Of a DNA stretch of 64,000 nucleotides, positions 59,651 through 64,000 are shown piece by piece. A program made the translations under genes and the position numbers. Each line of letters opens with the position of its first letter. Position 1 is the first letter of the stretch. Source of the stretch: Atrina japonica (lineage: Eukaryota > Mollusca > Bivalvia > Pterioida > Pinnidae). The notes beneath the pieces were generated by a model. The model ran no database searches. It was not told where the DNA came from and was given only the letters and a program-made list of their open reading frames with translations. The DNA lies in assembly GCA_030159075.1 (NCBI GenBank), contig BROG01000074.1, forward strand, positions 1 to 64,000, read 5' to 3'.

Positions 59651-60031
59651 AACGATGATAAATGCTGGTACGGAATTTCTTCTCTTTATTGAGGTCTCCC
59701 ATCTGTGTTACCAAACGGTACTACCGTAACTTGGCTGCCGGGTCTATTGCCATTTAGTAGTGTCAGAGCTTACCAGTTACCTTTATAATATTCCTTTTTG
59801 GACTGGGGGGGGGGGGCATAGTTTTTCACAAATGATCACACTGTGTTTCTCTATAATATAAAGCTATTATAAGTAGACTATGTACTAAAATGAATTTTAA
59901 CATAATTCCGACATAAATTATGTATGTATTATGTATACCGGTACAAGATACAACTCTGCTGCTAGGTGGTAGCCTCAGTGGGCATGCAAACCAATCCTAT
60001 TATCTATAGATCAATGTTTATTCAGCTTGCT

Positions 60032-61575
60032 AAGGGGATGACCATTTAATTTGTGGGGAGGGAGTGTTGAGTCAAATTATTTATTTTCATATCGTGGCAG
60101 GACAGAATATTTATTTTCAAGCAATCAAGAGACATTACTTATTTTCTTCAGATTTCTGCTTTTTTAGGGGTCAGAAATGTAATATATCGCAGTGTCGGAT
60201 CTAGAAATTTTTCAAAGGGGAGAGTTGAGGATGTAACTTAAATTGATATTATCAAAACTGTTATAGATCCACAATACATACCTCATGGCACATTGGACTT
60301 CTATTAAAGCAAGATTTTACTACGGGAAATGTAACAGTTACAACCTGTAACATATTTCGGAAAATTTCCGGAAATTTGGAAGCCTGAATAGGCAATCAGT
60401 ATCAAGACACAAAACTATGCCTGTCAACCTGGCCAATATGTCGGACTGATTATCCACATCAAATGAAGGCTGTTTCAGGAGACATAATCCTTCCTACTGA
60501 TAGACTGATCAAACCTTTAAAGTGAAATTGAACTCTGGCTAAGGGATTCTTAAGTATGTTCCCCAGATTTGATTTGGAATAACCAATTTGGAAGACTGAC
60601 GAGGCATTTTATAACTCATAGAAACAAATCACAGGTTTGCCTTTGGTCCAGAAAGTGAAGCATGCAGAAAATGTTCAATTTTACAAGTCCGGAGAGTTAA
60701 AAGTTAATTATCTACATTCCAAACATTAAATCAGGAACATCTTATGTCAAATGCATGAATGCATTTAATTTAAATGGACAAACTGATAATTTCCTCTACA
60801 ATGAATCGAGTTTTAGCATATTTCTTGCAAGAACAATAAGGGGATCTGTGATGTTTGAATTTTAAAAGCTCCAAGATGACATATTTTAGATTCCAGACAC
60901 TAAAACTTCTCTCTGTTAAAGTACATTACTGATTTATTTGTCTTCAAATAATTTGAGTTGCAGCCTCCATTATCCCCTCTAGATCTACCACTGTCTCTAC
61001 CAATGCCAACCCCTCAGGGAAGGATCAAGCACTATGTAATGTTTTACAAACAGATTTTGTAATTACACCGCTTTAATGATGGAATAGAATTGGGCCTAAA
61101 ATGCGATTAACCACATTAACTGAGTGGACATCAACATGTAGATTCACCATCCTTCATTGTACATTGACACCGTAAATGATGTGTATAAATAAATATATTT
61201 TGTTAGCATTTTTCTCCTTGCTTGCAGCATAAAGGAGTGTCATATCCCCATTATTCTGATAAATTGAATCTGCAGTGATTTTAAAAAGTGCAGATTAAAT
61301 GATTGGATGCAGATGATCATTGATTAAGTGGACAATGGACTTGACATTGGTTTCTATTGTGTATAAAAGTCTTAATATGTTAATCCAAAAATGACAAAAT
61401 TGAATGAAATACGGTGTGCCTACATTTTTTAAAAATTGATTTTCACCACAACTTAAGCACCAGTTAAGGTCAGATTATTTATTTTCCTGCTAGTTGAGAA
61501 TATATCATTTGTTTCAAGAATATTTATTTCCAAAATCTGCCAGCCCCCAAATCATATGGTCATTCCCTAATGATA
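60032..61575. mobile_element. Candidate nested 1.5-kb element with inverted ends
   Basis: GGGGATGACCATTTAATTTG at about 60035 is inverted as CAAATCATATGGTCATTCCC at about 61555. Inward from both ends are runs of TTATTTATTTTC-type sequence in inverted arrangement. No gene is seen inside. Confidence 0.45.
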
Positions 61576-62639
61576 CATAAACATATGTACACGCACATAC
61601 ACACACACTATATGATATACTTACATGTATATGGAGTTTTCACTTGATTAACTTTCAGTCAGAAGGTTAAACCACATGTCTATGAACTGTTTCTGACCTT
61701 GACCTGGTTAAAATAACCTTGATAATCAATAATACTAGTTTTTTCTAGAGTTAAAACGCATATTGTCATTGTTGAAAGGTTAACTGAAAATACTGCATAT
61801 TCATTGCCTCTGCACCATCAGTTTCAACCAGTAATAGACCTAACAGATATCCTGCAACTATCTTATACCTCACCCACCCCGTAGATACATTTTGGCATTA
61901 AAAAGTTATAAAACATGTTCTAGGTATAAATATGAATGATCTATTTGAAAACTATAGCCCATACACTTTAAACGTAAATTTGTATATGAAACATAATATT
62001 ACATATATTTTGACAAAATTTCCCATAGTTTATCATCACTGATCTTGATCTTGTTAAGTGTGACCTTAAAATAAATTAGCATACACTTCGGTCAATTACT
62101 TCAGTTACTTTAGCACTATATAAGAAAACGGTTCAAAATTGGGTTAGAATAATGTTAAAATCAAAGAAGTTTATATTTTCCCATTTTCAGCGATTTTTTG
62201 CAAAAATCAAGAGGTTTAGTCCAAAAATTCAACTTTCCTGTGCATATATTTTCCTAAACTTTTTGTATGTCATACAGGACATGCTGAACACCAATAATAT
62301 GTAAAGAAACAAACTGTTGAAATTAGTTCCCATTTTGGCCCGATTTTTCATAGAATGACTGGCCCACATCTGTACCTACACCTACATGTACAATCTTGTC
62401 ATCCGTCTCTCTCATGTGTTGTCATCTGTACCTACTTACACATGGAAGCTCATTTCGCTTGTACCAACACTTTCACAATGTCCTTTCAGCTTACACTTGT
62501 ACATGAATGCTGGTGATAATCGCAATCACATTCTCTTGTCATCTTTACTTACACTCATTGTACAAAGTTGTGGGAGTATACTGGAATCACTGCGTCCATC
62601 TGTCTGTCTGTAGATGTAATCTAATCATCACAATGAAAA

Positions 62640-63160
62640 TTTGCACAATAAAGGATCATATTATGTAGATTTGCACTAACAAAGGTCATTTATGAGTGAG
62701 TCATGGCCCTATGGAATTGGACTGTTTTATCCATATGCATATGATGATAAATATGGCACCTCCTCCTACACTGATGAATGAATTCCAATGAAAGATCATA
62801 TTATGAAGATTTACATGAAGGAAGGCAATCGCTGTTCAAAATATTTCACCATAATTATGGCCCTTTGGGATTTTTTTTTATCCATATAGATGTGAATCTT
62901 CGTCATCACAACCCTTCCTACATCAATGATTTTTTTAAACCAAATTTTGCAATGAAATATCTCATTACATAGATCTGCATGAAGAGGATAACTGTACAAA
63001 AACTTTTATCAAAGTTATGGCCCTTTGGACTTGGATGTTTTATCCATATGGATGCAAAACATTGTCATCAAAACTCCTTTAACACTATTGAAATTATTTT
63101 AATGAGACTTAACACAAAAAAAAGATCACATATGTACATTTGCATGAAGGAAGGGGATAG
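62640..63160. repeat. Diverged ~190-bp tandem repeat
   Basis: AAAGATCATATTATGAAGAT, TTATGGCCCTTTGGGA/GGACTTGGA and TTTATCCATATGGATG recur about three times (62640, 62790, 62980). No gene is recognised in 62370-63160; related CTGTACCTAC and GTCATCCGTCTC blocks occupy 62370-62480. Confidence 0.7.
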
Positions 63161-63439
63161 CTGTTCAGAGGCTTTTTACCAGAAATTGTGGAAGGCTGAT
63201 GGTCTCTTCCTTCGTTCTGTCTATTTCAGTTCCTCCGTCACCTTTAAAAACTGGTTCTTACAATATATTAACTGAACTGTACATAATTAACCCATCATGA
63301 ATGAACTGCGAAGGGTTTTTCTGTGATGGAAATGATAATGGTGTTAGGAAATATGAAGATGGTGGACTTTCAAGTTTTACGAATATTAAATGGTTCATTT
63401 ATTTTATTCATGTTATCTAGTCGAGTTATTGAGGTATGA

Positions 63440-63900
63440 CCATGAAGCAAGTTCATTACACACTCCACTGCTTTGTGAAGTTTAAAAACATCCCCCTTTG
63501 TGGTGTCAAGATATGCTCCAGACAAAAAACAAAATGGTGGACTGCCACATCAACCTTGACTTTTGTGATATGACCTTAATCAAGGTCCTGAAACCATTTC
63601 ATTGAGAAAAACCATTCTCTTTTGTGGTAATTAAACAATTTTCTGGACAAAAAAACAGCAGACCATCAGTGACCTTGACCTTTGATATATGACCTTGAGT
63701 CAAAGTCATGACACACTGCCTCATTCAGAACAACTGTTGTGAGAAGTTTGAAAACAATCTCTCTTGTGGTGTGCAAGAAATGCTGTGGACAAAAAAAAAA
63801 AAGGCAGACCATCAATGTCCTCGACCTGTGGTATGACCTTGAGTCAAGGTCATGACACACCATCTTCACATGAACAACTTCAATGGTAAGTATGAATATA
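63440..63900. repeat. Diverged ~150-bp tandem repeat with TGACCTTGA motifs
   Basis: Blocks ATATGACCTTGAGTCAAAGT, CATGACACACTGCCTCATTC and GTTTGAAAACAATCTCTCTT recur about three times. The TGACCTTGACC motif resembles nuclear-receptor half-sites but here belongs to the repeat. Confidence 0.7.
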
Positions 63901-64000
63901 TTCTGGTAAACCATAAAGAAGTTATTGTTTAGACAATCAGACATCGCCATACCATATTTGTCCTTACAGGGGCACTTGCTGTAACAAGGGCACCTACTCT

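Larger units (their letters stand above)
58743..62364. mobile_element. Candidate 3.6-kb element with diverged ~120-bp inverted ends (GGCCAGTCATTCTATGAAAA)
   Basis: The left end GGCCAGTCATTCTATGAAAA at 58743 is inverted at 62345-62364. Inward, CAACAGTTTGTTT and AAAAGTTTAG are shared. No coding capacity is recognised inside. Both flanks carry related sequence (GTCATCCGTCTC and ACATGGAAGCTC-like blocks), so it may have inserted into a repeat. Confidence 0.45.

Noticed and set aside
63440..63900. Cluster of ERR/nuclear-receptor sites (TGACCTTGA)
   Set aside because: The motif recurs because it is part of a tandem repeat far from either promoter; no reason to call it regulatory.

Overview
The window is animal nuclear DNA: visibly AT-rich, intron-rich with GT..AG splicing, and full of tRNA-headed SINEs, short inverted-repeat elements and minisatellites. 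The repeat types and the sequences of the two genes suggest a mollusc, most likely a bivalve. That placement is inference; the sequence only shows a repeat-rich invertebrate-type genome. No prokaryotic, viral or organellar gene was recognised.

Layout. Positions 1-9.8 kb are intergenic and repeat-dominated: tandem stem-loops, two oppositely oriented arrays, a 44/48-bp minisatellite, and a 2.1-kb element with ~110-bp inverted ends inside TTAA. From 9.9 to about 50.3 kb, on the minus strand, lies one large gene, AGL (glycogen debranching enzyme). All 28 coding exons can be joined in frame to a 1,610-residue protein, plus one or two leader exons near 42.6 and 50.2 kb. From about 50.3 to 59.3 kb, on the plus strand, lies YJU2B (CCDC130), a Yju2/Cwc16-family splicing factor. 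Six exons were placed; the first exon, carrying the ATG, is unresolved. The two genes are head to head, so the few hundred bases near 50.3-50.65 kb probably act as a shared promoter. From 59.4 to 64 kb no gene is seen, only interspersed and tandem repeats.

AGL carries both activities that clear glycogen branch points: a GH13-type 4-alpha-glucanotransferase (D535, E564, D636 in the conserved motifs) and a GH133 amylo-1,6-glucosidase (D1198, E1497). The motif residues are present and no frame break was found.

The most unusual observation is that two AGL exon ends have been tandemly amplified into the following intron, so the real 5' splice site is followed by a ladder of copies of itself. Exon 22 has about seven decoys with a 50-bp period; exon 16 has about six with a 52-54-bp period. 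For exon 22 the nearest decoy is in frame and would add 21 residues. Exon 22 also has a 13-copy 76-bp array on its other side and a 10-copy 67-bp array beyond the decoys.
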